A model generated the notes under the pieces. It saw only the letters and a list, made by a program, of their open reading frames with translations, had not been told where the DNA came from and did no database searches. Below are positions 44,627 to 55,018 of a stretch of DNA of 64,000 nt, in pieces. The position numbers and the translations under genes are program-made. Origin of the DNA: Paraburkholderia lacunae (GTDB lineage Bacteria; Pseudomonadota; Gammaproteobacteria; Burkholderiales; Burkholderiaceae); assembly GCF_003353175.1 (NCBI RefSeq), contig NZ_QHKS01000001.1, forward strand, positions 186,001 to 250,000, read 5' to 3'. Numbering within the stretch: the first letter of the stretch is position 1; every line of letters begins with the position of its first letter.

Positions 44627-46042
44627 ATGAAACTCGAAATCGAACTCGATCGCGACAACGGCGTACCGCTCACCGAGCAGATCGTGACGGGCGTCACCAC
44701 GTGGATCCGCTCGCGCATCGCGCGTCCCGGCTCGAAGCTGCCGTCGATCCGTCAGTTCGCCGCCGATTACGGCGTGAGCCGCTTCCCGGTGATCGAGGCC
44801 TATGACCGGCTGGTGTCGCTTGGCTACCTCGACTCGCGCCACGGCTCGGGCTTCTATGTGGCCGACCGCCTGCCGACGGGTATGAGTTGCCAGGGCGCGT
44901 CGGACCCGCGCCGCGCCGAGGACGAATCCGGGCACATCATGCAGCAGTTCAATCAACCGGGCGAGACGCTCAAGCTCAGCAGCGGCTCCATTCCCGAAGC
45001 GTGGCGCGACATGGACGGCATTGCGCAGGCGATCCGCCATGTCTCGCGCACCGACCCCGCGAGCATGGTCGACTACGCCACGCCGCTCGGCAATCCGACG
45101 CTGCGCGAGCATCTGCAAAGCCGCATCGGTCAACTGCGGATTCAGGCTGACGCGTCGCAGATTCTGATCACCAACGGCGCGAGCCAGGCGTTCGATCTGC
45201 TGATGCGCTACATGCTGAAACCCGGCGACACGATGTTCGTCGAAGACCCCGGCTACTACAACCTGTACGGCCTGCTGAAGCTGCACGGCGTGAAGCTGAT
45301 CGGCATTCCGCGCACGCGCAACGGCCCCGATCTCGACGTGCTGCAAGCGCAGCTGCAGTTGCATCGGCCGAAGCTGTTCTTCATCAACACCGTGTTTCAC
45401 AATCCGACCGGCACCACGGTCGCGCCGCAGGTTGCGTTCCGGCTGCTGCAACTGGCGCGCGAACACGGCTTCTCGATCATCGAAGACGACATCTACGCCG
45501 ATCTCCAGACCGAAATCACCGACCGGCTCGCCACACTCGATCAACTCGAACACGTGATCTACGTGGGCGGCCTGTCGAAGACGCTGTCGTCGTCGCTGCG
45601 GATCGGCTGTGTGGTGGCGAGTCACGCGATCATCAAGGATCTGGTCGATATCAAGATGCTGACGAGTATCGGCGGCTCGCGTTTTGCCGAAGCGGTTGCC
45701 GTATCGATGCTGGAGCGCGGCGCGTACCGCAAATATCTGGAGCGGCTGCGCCGGCGCATGCGCGACGCGCTCGTCTCGACCATTCAGACACTCGAAGACG
45801 CCGGCTGGGAGCTGTTCGAAAAGCCGGTGGGCGGCAAGTTCGTGTGGGCACGCGTGCCGCATATCGACGATGCCGAGCGGCTGGTGGAATGCGGCGCGCC
45901 GCTCGGCGTGACGGTAGTGCCCGGCAGCTATTTCCGCCCCAACGTGGAAGTGAGTCCGTGGATCAGGATTCACGTGGGGTTCGGCAACGACCCGCGCGCC
46001 CGGGTGTTTTTCCGCGCCGCCGCCGCGCTACCCCCGCGCTGA
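44627..46042 (+). CDS. MocR/GabR-type regulator with aminotransferase domain
   Basis: A 471-residue PLP-dependent regulator. Residues 1-75 are a GntR winged helix (LPSIRQFAADYGVSRFPVIEAYDRL), followed by a class I aminotransferase fold with the PLP Lys in YVGGLSKTLSSSLR and LFFINTVFHNPTGTT. Such proteins sense amino acids or amines. The start at 44627 is set since longer reading upstream is shadow of the CoA-transferase region. It is divergent from the DUF2917 gene, its probable target. Confidence 0.92.
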   Translation: MKLEIELDRDNGVPLTEQIVTGVTTWIRSRIARPGSKLPSIRQFAADYGVSRFPVIEAYDRLVSLGYLDSRHGSGFYVADRLPTGMSCQGASDPRRAEDESGHIMQQFNQPGETLKLSSGSIPEAWRDMDGIAQAIRHVSRTDPASMVDYATPLGNPTLREHLQSRIGQLRIQADASQILITNGASQAFDLLMRYMLKPGDTMFVEDPGYYNLYGLLKLHGVKLIGIPRTRNGPDLDVLQAQLQLHRPKLFFINTVFHNPTGTTVAPQVAFRLLQLAREHGFSIIEDDIYADLQTEITDRLATLDQLEHVIYVGGLSKTLSSSLRIGCVVASHAIIKDLVDIKMLTSIGGSRFAEAVAVSMLERGAYRKYLERLRRRMRDALVSTIQTLEDAGWELFEKPVGGKFVWARVPHIDDAERLVECGAPLGVTVVPGSYFRPNVEVSPWIRIHVGFGNDPRARVFFRAAAALPPR

Positions 46043-46228
46043 CCGGCTGAGTCCGCGGATTCTGCGGATTCTGCGGAAAGCACGCCGGAAAGCGCGTCGG
46101 AAACACGCGGACAGCACACGGTTCAGGCCGCGGCGCTGCGATCCGCGCCGTCCGCTCGCTGCGCCGGGGCGCGCTTTTCCCTAGAATAGCGGCTCCCCAC
46201 CCCGTCCCTGCGCGCCTCGCCGCCCTCC

Positions 46229-47686
46229 ATGTCCACGCCGCCCCTGCCCGCTTCCGCCTCGCCCGTCCCTTCGGCTCCCTCGGCCCGCTCGCTGACGGTG
46301 ATGCTGTGGCTCGTCGCCACCGGCTTCTTCATGCAGACGCTCGACTCGACCATCGTCAACACCGCACTGCCCGCGATGGCAGCGAGCCTCGGCGAACTGC
46401 CGTTGCGCATGCAATCGGTGGTGATCGCCTATTCGCTGACGATGGCGGTGATGATCCCGGTGTCCGGCTGGCTCGCCGACAAGCTCGGCACGCGGCGCGT
46501 ATTCTTCAGCGCGATCCTCGTGTTCTCGGTCGGCTCGCTGCTGTGCGCGAACGCGCATACCTTGAATCAGCTGGTGATCTTTCGCGTGGTGCAGGGCGTG
46601 GGCGGCGCGATGCTGCTGCCGGTCGGGAGGCTCGCCGTGCTGCGCACCTTTCCGGCGGAACGCTATCTGCCGGCTTTGTCGTTTGTCGCGATTCCGGGGC
46701 TGATCGGGCCGCTGATCGGACCGACGCTCGGCGGCTGGCTCGTGAAGATCGCGTCATGGCACTGGATCTTTCTGATCAATGTGCCGGTGGGGATCGTCGG
46801 GTGCATCGCGACGTTCGTCTTCATGCCGGATAGCCGCAACGAACAAACGGGCAGGTTCGATCTGAAAGGCTATCTGCTGCTGATCGTCGGCATGGTGGCG
46901 ATTTCGGTCGCGCTGGACGGCCATGCCGAGTTCGGCATTCAGCATGCGACTGTGCTGGTGCTGCTGATCCTGAGCCTCGCGTGTTTTGTCGCCTATGGCC
47001 TGCACGCGGTGCGCGCGCCCGCGCCGATTTTCTCGCTCGATCTATTCAAGATTCATACCTTCAGCGTCGGCCTGCTGGGCAATCTGTTCGCGCGGATCGG
47101 CAGCGGCGCGATGCCCTATCTGATCCCTCTGCTATTGCAGGTGAGTCTCGGCTATAGCGCGTTCGAAGCCGGCATGATGATGCTGCCGGTGGCGGCGGCA
47201 GGCATGGCGTCCAAACGCCTCGTCACGAAGCTGATCATCCGGTACAGCTATCGGCGCGTACTGATCGTCAACACGGTGCTGGTGGGCTTGACCATGGCAA
47301 GCTTCGCGCTCACGAGCACCGGCCAGCCGCTGTGGCTGCGGGTCGCGCAACTCGCCTTCTTCGGCGGCGTCAACTCGATGCAGTTCACCGCGATGAACAC
47401 GCTGACACTGAAAGACCTTGGCACCGGCGGCGCGAGCAGCGGCAACAGCCTGTTCTCGCTGGTTCAGATGCTCTCGATGAGCCTCGGCGTGACGGTGGCC
47501 GGCGCCTTGCTCGCGACCTTCACCGGCCTGATGCCGCGCGTGACGGCCGCCAACTCGCTGCCCGCGTTTCATGCGACCTTCCTGTGTGTCGGCATCATCA
47601 CGGCAGGCTCGTCGTGGATCTTCGCGCAGTTGGCGCCGGACATCCGCACGCCCGCGAAAAAGACCGATCCATCGGAGCGCACCTGA
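46229..47686 (+). CDS. MFS exporter, DHA2 (EmrB/MdtD) type
   Basis: A 485-residue membrane protein with about 14 spans. Motif A-like GWLADKLGTRRVFF (about 78-91) and motif D-like FMQTLDSTIVNTALPAMA near the first span are typical of the DHA2 drug:H+ antiporters. A Pro-rich N-terminal tail of 20 residues precedes span 1. No membrane-fusion partner gene is adjacent. Substrate unknown. Confidence 0.92.
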   Translation: MSTPPLPASASPVPSAPSARSLTVMLWLVATGFFMQTLDSTIVNTALPAMAASLGELPLRMQSVVIAYSLTMAVMIPVSGWLADKLGTRRVFFSAILVFSVGSLLCANAHTLNQLVIFRVVQGVGGAMLLPVGRLAVLRTFPAERYLPALSFVAIPGLIGPLIGPTLGGWLVKIASWHWIFLINVPVGIVGCIATFVFMPDSRNEQTGRFDLKGYLLLIVGMVAISVALDGHAEFGIQHATVLVLLILSLACFVAYGLHAVRAPAPIFSLDLFKIHTFSVGLLGNLFARIGSGAMPYLIPLLLQVSLGYSAFEAGMMMLPVAAAGMASKRLVTKLIIRYSYRRVLIVNTVLVGLTMASFALTSTGQPLWLRVAQLAFFGGVNSMQFTAMNTLTLKDLGTGGASSGNSLFSLVQMLSMSLGVTVAGALLATFTGLMPRVTAANSLPAFHATFLCVGIITAGSSWIFAQLAPDIRTPAKKTDPSERT

Positions 47687-47942
47687 CCCGCGCACCGCTT
47701 TTCAGCGGCTAGTCCGTAGCGAGAAGCGCGCTCGACGCGGCCGCACCGGCGACCCGCAACAGGGCGCGAATCGCACCAGCAAAGTGCGCATCATCGCCTC
47801 CACGCACGGGTTGGAGCACAATCGCCGGCACGGAGCGCGCATAACGCGCTTTCCGCATGCGCATAATTCTTGCTCCCCTATCCTGTAAACTCACGTTTTG
47901 CGCCGTGCCAGACATGCAGCGCGCCACCTCCACACGACTGAC

Positions 47943-49220
47943 ATGATGAGCATGATCGAACTCGATCCTCCCGGCTTCCAGCCACCGCGCCCGATGGCCG
48001 GCGACGAAGGCTCCCGGCGCACCGTGCTTTACGGCGGCTACACCGTTTTCAGCGTGTTCCAGCCGGTTTTCTCGGTGTCGCACCGGCGCGCGATCGGTTA
48101 TCACGCTTCGCTGCGCGCACACGACGAACATGCGCTGCAGGTGCCGTCGCACGAAGTTTTCACGCAAGCCGCGCGGCGCGGCGACCTGCTCGAACTCGGG
48201 CGGCTCGCCGAGTCGCTGCACCTGGGCAACTTCAACGCGTTCGACAGCCACGATGAATGGCTTTTCCTGAGCCTGCACCCGGCGGCACTGATGGACACGA
48301 GCTACGGCGATGCCTTGCTCGCCGGCCTCAAGGCGCTGGGCTTGCCGCCGCAGCGTGTGGTGCTGGAAGTGTCCGAACAGGCCGGCGGCGAAACCACGCG
48401 TTTCGCCGACATCATCGACTCCCTGCGCAAGTCCGGCTTCCTGATCGCGCTCGACGGCTTTGGCGCGAAGCATTCGAACATCGACCGCGTGTGGAATCTG
48501 CGTCCCGACATCGTCACGCTGGACCGCTGCATCCTCGCGCAGGCCAGCGAGCATTCGCATATCGAGCGCGTGTTGCCGGGACTCGTTTCGCTGCTGCACG
48601 AATCCGGGCAACTGGTGCTGATGGGTGGCCTGACTACCGAGCGCGACGCGCTGATCGCGCTCGAATGCAACGTCGACTTCGTGCAGGGCGCGTACTTCGC
48701 CGGGCCGAGCGTCGAGCCAGTCAAGCCGCAAGCCGCGGCCGGCTTGATGGACGCGCTTTCCGCAGCGCTGCGTGAGCGGGTCGCCGCCCGCCAGCGCGCG
48801 CAGTCCACGCGGCTCGCCCCGTACGTGACGGCGCTGGAAACCGCGAGCGCGCAACTGATGTCCGGCGAATCGGTCGTACAGGCAACCGCGCCGCTGCTCA
48901 AGCTCGGCGAGACGGCGCGCTGCTTCGTGCTCGACGGTTCAGGCCGTCAGATCGGCGACAACGTGCTGCCGCCTGGCCGCGCCTCGCAACGCGCAAAGCG
49001 CTTCCGGCCCCTGCTGCATTCGGAAGGCGCGAGCTGGGAGCGCCGGCCGTACTTCATTCAGGCGATGCGCGTGCCCGGCCAGGTGCATCTCACCCCGCCC
49101 TATCTGTCGATCAACGAAGCGCATTTGTGCGTGACCGCTTCGATCGCCGCGGATACGCCGTACGGCACGCATGTGCTATGCGTCGATATCAACTGGGAAG
49201 TCGCGGCGCACCGTAATTGA
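47943..49220 (+). CDS. Degenerate EAL-domain protein with C-terminal sensory region
   Basis: A 425-residue cytosolic protein. Residues 36-260 follow the EAL fold (FQPVFSVSHRRAIGY, LEVSEQ, LIALDGFGAKHSNIDR, VDFVQGAYFAGPS), but the EAL triad reads HAS (54-56), the second Asp of DDFG is Gly172, and the EGVE Glu is absent (LMGGL). Residues about 280-425 resemble the C-terminal Cache-like domain of YkuI. It is therefore likely a c-di-GMP-binding or inert receiver rather than a phosphodiesterase. Its 3' end overlaps the convergent ECF sigma gene by 45 bp. Confidence 0.85.
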   Translation: MMSMIELDPPGFQPPRPMAGDEGSRRTVLYGGYTVFSVFQPVFSVSHRRAIGYHASLRAHDEHALQVPSHEVFTQAARRGDLLELGRLAESLHLGNFNAFDSHDEWLFLSLHPAALMDTSYGDALLAGLKALGLPPQRVVLEVSEQAGGETTRFADIIDSLRKSGFLIALDGFGAKHSNIDRVWNLRPDIVTLDRCILAQASEHSHIERVLPGLVSLLHESGQLVLMGGLTTERDALIALECNVDFVQGAYFAGPSVEPVKPQAAAGLMDALSAALRERVAARQRAQSTRLAPYVTALETASAQLMSGESVVQATAPLLKLGETARCFVLDGSGRQIGDNVLPPGRASQRAKRFRPLLHSEGASWERRPYFIQAMRVPGQVHLTPPYLSINEAHLCVTASIAADTPYGTHVLCVDINWEVAAHRN

Positions 49221-50153
49221 GCTCTGCTGGATGCGTGCGAGCAGGCGCGTGAGCGCCGCGCGGCCCAGCACGCGATTGACCGAGCGCAACCGTGCCGCAC
49301 AGGTCACGGCGCGCAACGCGACGATCCTGGCTGCGCCGTCCGTCGATACGTCGATCACGCCGACCACCTCGCCTTCGAATAGCAGCGCGATACCCATTGC
49401 TCCGTCGATCGACACCAACTCGGCATGGCTCGCCAGCCGCGCGAGCGACGTCAACTTGTCCATCCAGCCCAACGCCGCCGGTTCTGGCGCACCTGGAGCC
49501 GCACGCGCAGACGCGCACTCCGGCGCATCGCTGACGAGTTCCGGCGCGTCGCTAAAGAGATACAGCAAGCCGGCCCGATCCTGGGCCTCCAGCGCCGTAC
49601 GCAAGCGTTCCACGATGCGCGCGTGCGCGGCGGGATCCGGCGGTTCCAGCGGCGCGCCCGCACGCTGCAAACGCGCCTTGGCCCGATGCACGATCTGCCG
49701 GCAATGGGCCGGCGTGCGCTCGAGGATTTTCGCGATCTCCGCGTAGTCGCACTCGAACGCTTCGTGCAGCACGAACGCCGCCCGCTCGTCGGGCTTCAGA
49801 CGTTCGAGCAGCAGCATCACGCCGTACGACATCTCCGAGGCGCGCAAAGCCAGTTCTTCCGCCGACGGCGCGAGCTCGTCCAGCCACGGCTCCGGCAGCC
49901 AGCCGGCGGCCTGCGAGGCGCGCTCGCGCTGCAGATACCGCAGCCGGTCGATGGCCACGCGCGTGGTGACCGTGGTGAGCCAGGCGGCCGGCGTGAGCAC
50001 CTCTTGCGTGTCGGCGACGTGCCATTTGAGCCAGACGTCCTGCACCACGTCTTCGGCTTCGGCGCGGCTGCCGAGCATCCGGTACGCCAGCGCGAGCAGC
50101 CGAGCGCGCACGGCCTCGAAGCCGGAGGCCTTGTCGATTCCTTGTTCCGTCAT
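49176..50153 (-). CDS. ECF sigma factor with SnoaL-like C-terminal domain (ECF41-like)
   Basis: A 325-residue sigma factor. Sigma-2 (LALAYRMLGSRAEAEDVVQDVWLKW) and sigma-4 (LLLERLKPDERAAFVLHEAFECDYAEIAKILERT) are followed by a SnoaL-like domain from about residue 175. WLPEPW at about 86-91 in the linker is the mark of the ECF41 class, whose C-terminal domain controls activity in place of an anti-sigma factor. It converges on the EAL gene with a 45-bp overlap. Confidence 0.9.
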   Translation of the reverse strand: MTEQGIDKASGFEAVRARLLALAYRMLGSRAEAEDVVQDVWLKWHVADTQEVLTPAAWLTTVTTRVAIDRLRYLQRERASQAAGWLPEPWLDELAPSAEELALRASEMSYGVMLLLERLKPDERAAFVLHEAFECDYAEIAKILERTPAHCRQIVHRAKARLQRAGAPLEPPDPAAHARIVERLRTALEAQDRAGLLYLFSDAPELVSDAPECASARAAPGAPEPAALGWMDKLTSLARLASHAELVSIDGAMGIALLFEGEVVGVIDVSTDGAARIVALRAVTCAARLRSVNRVLGRAALTRLLARIQQSSITVRRDFPVDIDA

Positions 50154-50414
50154 TCGTAGACCTCCCAGATCCTGCGTGGTGAAAAGCGCGCGCGCCGCCT
50201 GCGCCGTTGTCCGTGCGCGCTGCCGGCATCCTTTTCAGCTTGACGTCCAGGCACCCGCCGATGTGACAGACAGGCGCAAAAATAAATCTGTCACGCCGCC
50301 GTGCGCGCCTTCGTCATAGGGACAACTACCGGCGCAGCAGCGGCACGGTTTCCCGATCGACCACCCATTACCGCTAACTACGGCGAACTACCGCGCCACT
50401 TGAACGAGACCCAC

Positions 50415-51062
50415 ATGCATTCCAGCTATCCATCCGTCACCGGCCTTGGCCTCGTACCCACCGTGATCGAACAATCCGGCCGCGGCGAGCGCGCGTACGA
50501 CATCTATTCCCGCCTGCTGCGCGAGCGGATCGTGTTCCTGGTCGGTCCGGTGAACGAACAATCGGCCAGTCTGATCGTCGCGCAGCTGTTGTTTCTCGAA
50601 TCCGAGAATCCCGACAAGGATATTTCCTTTTACATCAATTCGCCGGGCGGCTCGGTGTACGACGGCCTCGCGATCTACGACACCATGCAGTTCATCAAGC
50701 CGGAAGTGTCGACGCTGTGCACGGGCTTTGCCGCGAGCATGGGCACCTTCCTGTTGACCGCCGGCCAACGCGGCAAGCGGTATGCGCTGCCGAACGCGCG
50801 CATCATGATTCACCAGCCGTCGGGCGGCAGCCAGGGTACGGCCGCGGACGTCGAGATTCAGGCGAAGGAGGTGCTCTATCTGCGCGGACGGCTGAACGCG
50901 ATGATGGCCGAGCGCACAGGGCGCACGCTCGAGGAGATCGGGCGCGACACCGATCGCGACAATTTCATGTCGGCACACGGCGCGAAGGACTATGGCCTGA
51001 TCGACGAAGTGCTCGAGACGCGCGCTGCGCTAAGCGATACGCCTCATCACCACGACCGGTAG
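50415..51062 (+). CDS. clpP: ClpP peptidase (additional copy)
   Basis: A 215-residue serine peptidase of the Clp complex. [18 protein letters not shown], the catalytic Ser in GFAASMGTF, the His in [11 protein letters not shown] and the Asp in GRDTDRDNF are present. The start at 50415 ([10 protein letters not shown]) is chosen since the upstream extension is unlike the family. A primary clpP would lie next to clpX and tig; neither is here, so this is likely a paralogue. Confidence 0.93.
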   Translation: MHSSYPSVTGLGLVPTVIEQSGRGERAYDIYSRLLRERIVFLVGPVNEQSASLIVAQLLFLESENPDKDISFYINSPGGSVYDGLAIYDTMQFIKPEVSTLCTGFAASMGTFLLTAGQRGKRYALPNARIMIHQPSGGSQGTAADVEIQAKEVLYLRGRLNAMMAERTGRTLEEIGRDTDRDNFMSAHGAKDYGLIDEVLETRAALSDTPHHHDR

Positions 51063-51127
51063 CGAGGCAAAACACCGGCCTGCGCGCTCATCAAGCGCCC
51101 GCGCGGCTCGCGCATCGTTCAAAAGAG

Positions 51128-51147
51128 CCCTCGATTCCGAGGGTTTG
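51128..51147 (+). terminator. Terminator of clpP
   Basis: CCCTCG and CGAGGG arms with ATTC loop and a short T-rich tail. Confidence 0.7.
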
Positions 51148-51256
51148 TTGTTTCCCGCATCGGTGCGCGCCGAACACAAAAGCTGATCACCTTCGCAGGA
51201 GTCGCTATCATGGTCGCGATTCGTCGAGTTCGACGATCGCTTCAATGGAGGAATAC

Positions 51257-52702
51257 ATGGCGTCATCCAGTGAAACCGTCAGCATGGCGCTATTCTGCGA
51301 CTTCGAAAACGTTGCGCTCGGCGTGCGCGATGCGAAGTACGACAAGTTCGACATCAAGCTGGTGCTCGAGCGTCTGCTGCTCAAAGGCAGCATTGTCGTG
51401 AAGAAAGCGTATTGCGACTGGGACCGCTACAAGAGTTTCAAAGGCGCGATGCACGAAGCCAATTTCGAGTTGATCGAAATCCCGCACGTGCGCCAGTCGG
51501 GCAAGAATTCGGCCGATATCCGGCTGGTGGTCGACGCGCTCGACCTCTGTTACACAAAATCGCACGTCAATACCTTCGTCATCATCAGCGGCGACTCGGA
51601 CTTTTCGCCGCTGGTGTCGAAGCTGCGTGAGAACGCCAAGCAGGTGATCGGCGTGGGCGTCCAGCAGTCCACGTCTGACCTGCTGATCGCGAACTGCGAC
51701 GAGTTTTTCTTTTACGACGACCTCGTACGCGAAAGTCAGCGCACGGTAGCCAAACGCGAGTCGACGCGAGCGCAGCCGAGCGCCCAGCCAACGGCCAAAC
51801 GCGCGCCGGATGAAGAAAAGAGCCGCAGCAAGGAAGACCTCGAAAAGCGTCGCACCAAAGCGATCGAGATCGCTGTGCAAACGTTCGACGCGCTTGCCTC
51901 CGAGCGCGGCGATAGCGGCAAGATCTGGGCATCGGTGCTGAAGAATGCCATCAAGCGCCGCAAGCCGGATTTCAACGAGACGTACTACGGTTTTCGCGCG
52001 TTCGGCAATCTGCTCGAAGAAGCTCACGCGCGCGGACTGCTCGAATTCGGCCGCGACGAAAAGTCGGGCGCCTATGTCTATCGGGGCACGGCCGCTAATG
52101 TGACGGGCGAAAGCGCGGGCGAGCAGACTGAACAGGCTGAATCGGTTGAGCAGACGGTTGAAACGCAGACAGCGGAAACGGTCGCCGCCGAGTCGGGCGG
52201 CAAACATGAGTCACGCCGCAGAGGACGTGGGAATCGCAAGGGAGCGCGTGGTCAGCAGGAGGCCGCTCGCGACGAGCGAGCCTCTGTCGAACGTGGCCGC
52301 GAAACTGAAGTGGAAGTGCCAGCCGAAGCGACATCCGAAGCGGTCCTGCAAGCGCCCGCGCTCAGCGAATCCGCTCCTGAACAGCAGAAGCACGCCTGGA
52401 TAGAGCCGGAAGCCTTTGCCACGGAACCGGTCTTGGTCGCCGAAGAAGAAGGACGAGAAGAAGCGCACGGCAGTCCGGCCAAGCGCCGTAAGGAACGTGC
52501 ACCGCGCAAGACAGCCGCGAAGAAAACGAAAAAGGCCGCCACGCGAACCATCGATGAAATAGCGGAGATCGCGGCGCCTTCCGAAGCACCCGCGCAGCCG
52601 GCGCAAGAAGCAGCACCCGTTGCGGCAAAAAAAGCTGCCCGCAAATCCGCGGCGCGCAGCCGCCGTCCGCGTAAAACGGCGGCGGCGAGCGACGCGGAAT
52701 GA
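51257..52702 (+). CDS. NYN/PIN-domain protein with LOTUS (OST-HTH) domain and basic tail
   Basis: A 481-residue protein starting at 51257 after GGAGGA. Residues about 10-150 are a NYN (PIN-like) nuclease domain with acidic residues in ALFCDFENVALG, KNSADIRLVVDAL and VIISGDSDFSPLV. Residues about 190-275 match an OST-HTH/LOTUS RNA-binding module (DSGKIWASVLKNAIKRRKPDFNE). The last 200 residues are a disordered Lys/Arg/Ala-rich tail (RKTAAKKTKKAAT), as in nucleic-acid binding proteins. An RNA-processing or decay role is inferred. Confidence 0.9.
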   Translation: MASSSETVSMALFCDFENVALGVRDAKYDKFDIKLVLERLLLKGSIVVKKAYCDWDRYKSFKGAMHEANFELIEIPHVRQSGKNSADIRLVVDALDLCYTKSHVNTFVIISGDSDFSPLVSKLRENAKQVIGVGVQQSTSDLLIANCDEFFFYDDLVRESQRTVAKRESTRAQPSAQPTAKRAPDEEKSRSKEDLEKRRTKAIEIAVQTFDALASERGDSGKIWASVLKNAIKRRKPDFNETYYGFRAFGNLLEEAHARGLLEFGRDEKSGAYVYRGTAANVTGESAGEQTEQAESVEQTVETQTAETVAAESGGKHESRRRGRGNRKGARGQQEAARDERASVERGRETEVEVPAEATSEAVLQAPALSESAPEQQKHAWIEPEAFATEPVLVAEEEGREEAHGSPAKRRKERAPRKTAAKKTKKAATRTIDEIAEIAAPSEAPAQPAQEAAPVAAKKAARKSAARSRRPRKTAAASDAE

Positions 52703-52773
52703 GCGTCTCGCGCGGGCCTCGCCTCCTCGCAGAAGCGGCTCGCAACAAACGCGGCACATCACGCGCACCAAAC

Positions 52774-52808
52774 AAAAAGCCCCTGTCCGCAACGGACAGG
52801 GGCTTTTG
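52774..52808. terminator. Bidirectional terminator between NYN gene and sodB
   Basis: Arms AAAAAGCCCCTGTCCG and CGGACAGGGGCTTTT with an A tract and T tract; serves both converging genes. Confidence 0.9.
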
Positions 52809-52863
52809 TCATATCACGTCGTGAGCGTCGCCACCTGGCGCGGTGCGACGTTCACCGGCAATG

Positions 52864-53442
52864 TCACGCGAAATTCTTCTCGGCGAATGCCCAGTTCACG
52901 ATGTTCCAGTACGCTTCGACGAACTTCGGACGCGCATTGCGATAGTCGATGTAGTACGCGTGTTCCCACACGTCGATCGTCAGCAGTGCCTTGGCGTCCG
53001 TGGTCAGCGGCGTAGCGGCGTTGCTCGTCGACACCAGGTCGAGCGAACCGTCAGCCTTCTTCACCAGCCATGCCCAGCCCGAGCCGAACGTGCCGACTGC
53101 GGTCTTGGCGAATTCTTCCTTGAATTTGTCGAAGGAACCCCACTTGGCGTTGATCGCGTCAGCGAGTGCGCCGCTCGGAGCACCGCCACCTTGCGGCGAC
53201 ACGCTGTTCCAGAAGAACGTGTGATTCCACACTTGCGCTGCATTGTTGAAGAGGCCGCCCGATGCCTTCTTGACGATCTCTTCGAGTGACAGGTTCTCGA
53301 ACTCGGTACCCTTGATCAGATTGTTCAGGTTAGTCACATAGGTCTGGTGATGCTTGCCGTAGTGAAACTCGAGCGTCTCTTCCGACATGTGCGGAGCGAG
53401 AGCGTTTTTCGCGAACGGCAGCGGCGGGAGCGTATGTTCCAT
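52864..53442 (-). CDS. sodB: Iron superoxide dismutase
   Basis: A 192-residue Fe-type dismutase. Metal ligands are His27, His74 (in [12 protein letters not shown]), Asp158 and His162 (DVWEHAYY). Gln70 in AAQVWN is the iron-type second-sphere residue. Length is typical. It lies 196 bp downstream of xseA on the same strand. Confidence 0.97.
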   Translation of the reverse strand: MEHTLPPLPFAKNALAPHMSEETLEFHYGKHHQTYVTNLNNLIKGTEFENLSLEEIVKKASGGLFNNAAQVWNHTFFWNSVSPQGGGAPSGALADAINAKWGSFDKFKEEFAKTAVGTFGSGWAWLVKKADGSLDLVSTSNAATPLTTDAKALLTIDVWEHAYYIDYRNARPKFVEAYWNIVNWAFAEKNFA

Positions 53443-53638
53443 GGTGCTTTCCTTCTGTCTGTATCTGTTGTGGGGAGTCTGCGGATAACGCTGTAGAGCA
53501 CTGGATTGTAGGCGACTTGGAATAACCCCGCAAACGAACGGACTTTATGTCCGGCATCGGCGAACATGCCGTACGGATAGCGTAATTAGTGCTCGCGCCT
53601 GCGGTTTGCGGGGTCAAAAATACGGTCTCGGCGAAGTA

Positions 53639-55018
53639 TCAGAAACCGTCGGTAAGGCGTGGTTGCACATCGGCCAGCACGATGTCCGCCGAGCCCTCGG
53701 CGAGATGCACGGTCAGGCGCCGCCCGGGTTTCAACGACGACGGCGCACGCACCGCACGGCCGCTTTGTGCATCGAGCATGGCGGCATAGCCGCGTTCCAG
53801 CGTGCGTTGCGGACTGAGCACTTCGAGCCGCGCGGCAAGCGTCGCGATACGAGCGGTCTGACGTTCATGCTGGCGTAACAATGCAGCGTCGAGACGCTGC
53901 GTGAGGCCCCTCAGTGTCGCCTGATGCGCGGCGAGATCGGGACGCCAGCGCTGCCAGCGCATCTGCAGCAGCGAAAACCGCGCTCGTGCGTCGCGCACCG
54001 GGCGCGCACCCGCCGACGCCAGCCGCAAGCTCAGTTGCTGCAAGTGCGTGCGCTGCCGTGCGAGCCGCTCGGCCGGCGAGACGAGCCGGCGTGCGAGCCA
54101 GTCGAGTTGTTGGGCGCGCCGCTCCATCATTCGGCCGAAACCGCGGGCGAGCGTCGCATGCCGATGGTCGAGATCGCGCAGCAACAACACGCGCTGCGGA
54201 CTGACGAGTTCGGCGGCGCCGGTCGGCGTCGGCGCGCGCACGTCGGCGGCAAAATCGGCGATCGTGAAATCGGTTTCGTGACCGACACCGCTCACCACCG
54301 GCAACGCGCTTTCCGCAATCGCGCGCGCCAGCACTTCCTCGTTGAAGGCCCACAGGTCTTCGATCGAACCGCCGCCGCGGCACACGATCAGCACGTCGAC
54401 TTCGCGCCGCGCGTTCGCCGTTTCGACCATCGCGGCGAGTTTCGCGCTGACGCCCGCGCCCTGCACCGGCGCCGGATAAACGATCACCGGAATATGCGGC
54501 GCGCGACGGCTCAAGGTGGTCAACACATCGCGCAACGCGGCCGCCTGCAATGACGTCACGATACCGATCGCCCGCGGATGGGCCGGCAACGCGCGTTTGC
54601 GCTCAGCGGCAAACAGGCCCTCCGCTTCGAGCTGCGCTTTCAGCCTGAGGAATGCTTCGTAGAGACGCCCCTGCCCCGTGCGGCGCACCGCTTCGACATT
54701 CAGCTGCAACTCGCCGCGCGGCTCGTACATCGTCACCAGCGCGCGTACTTCGATGCGGTCGCCTTCGCGCGGCGTGAATTCGGCGTATTGCGCACGACCG
54801 CGGAACATCACGCAGCGCATCTGCGCCTGTGCATCCTTGATCGAGAAATACCAATGGCCGCTTGCGGCGCGCGTGAAGTTCGACACTTCGCCGGCGACCC
54901 AGACGAGCGGAAACGAGCGTTCGAGCATCGTGCCGATCGCGCGATTGAGCACGGATACGGGAACGACGACCTCGCCGCCGGGCACGGCCGACGAGGAAAA
55001 AGGGCTTTCGGGATTCAT
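53639..55018 (-). CDS. xseA: Exodeoxyribonuclease VII large subunit
   Basis: A 459-residue subunit that degrades single-stranded DNA with XseB. The N-terminal OB domain ([25 protein letters not shown]) and the catalytic domain ([59 protein letters not shown]) are clear, then a long coiled-coil Arg/Leu-rich region. Stop at 53639. The xseB partner is not adjacent. Confidence 0.96.
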   Translation of the reverse strand: MNPESPFSSSAVPGGEVVVPVSVLNRAIGTMLERSFPLVWVAGEVSNFTRAASGHWYFSIKDAQAQMRCVMFRGRAQYAEFTPREGDRIEVRALVTMYEPRGELQLNVEAVRRTGQGRLYEAFLRLKAQLEAEGLFAAERKRALPAHPRAIGIVTSLQAAALRDVLTTLSRRAPHIPVIVYPAPVQGAGVSAKLAAMVETANARREVDVLIVCRGGGSIEDLWAFNEEVLARAIAESALPVVSGVGHETDFTIADFAADVRAPTPTGAAELVSPQRVLLLRDLDHRHATLARGFGRMMERRAQQLDWLARRLVSPAERLARQRTHLQQLSLRLASAGARPVRDARARFSLLQMRWQRWRPDLAAHQATLRGLTQRLDAALLRQHERQTARIATLAARLEVLSPQRTLERGYAAMLDAQSGRAVRAPSSLKPGRRLTVHLAEGSADIVLADVQPRLTDGF

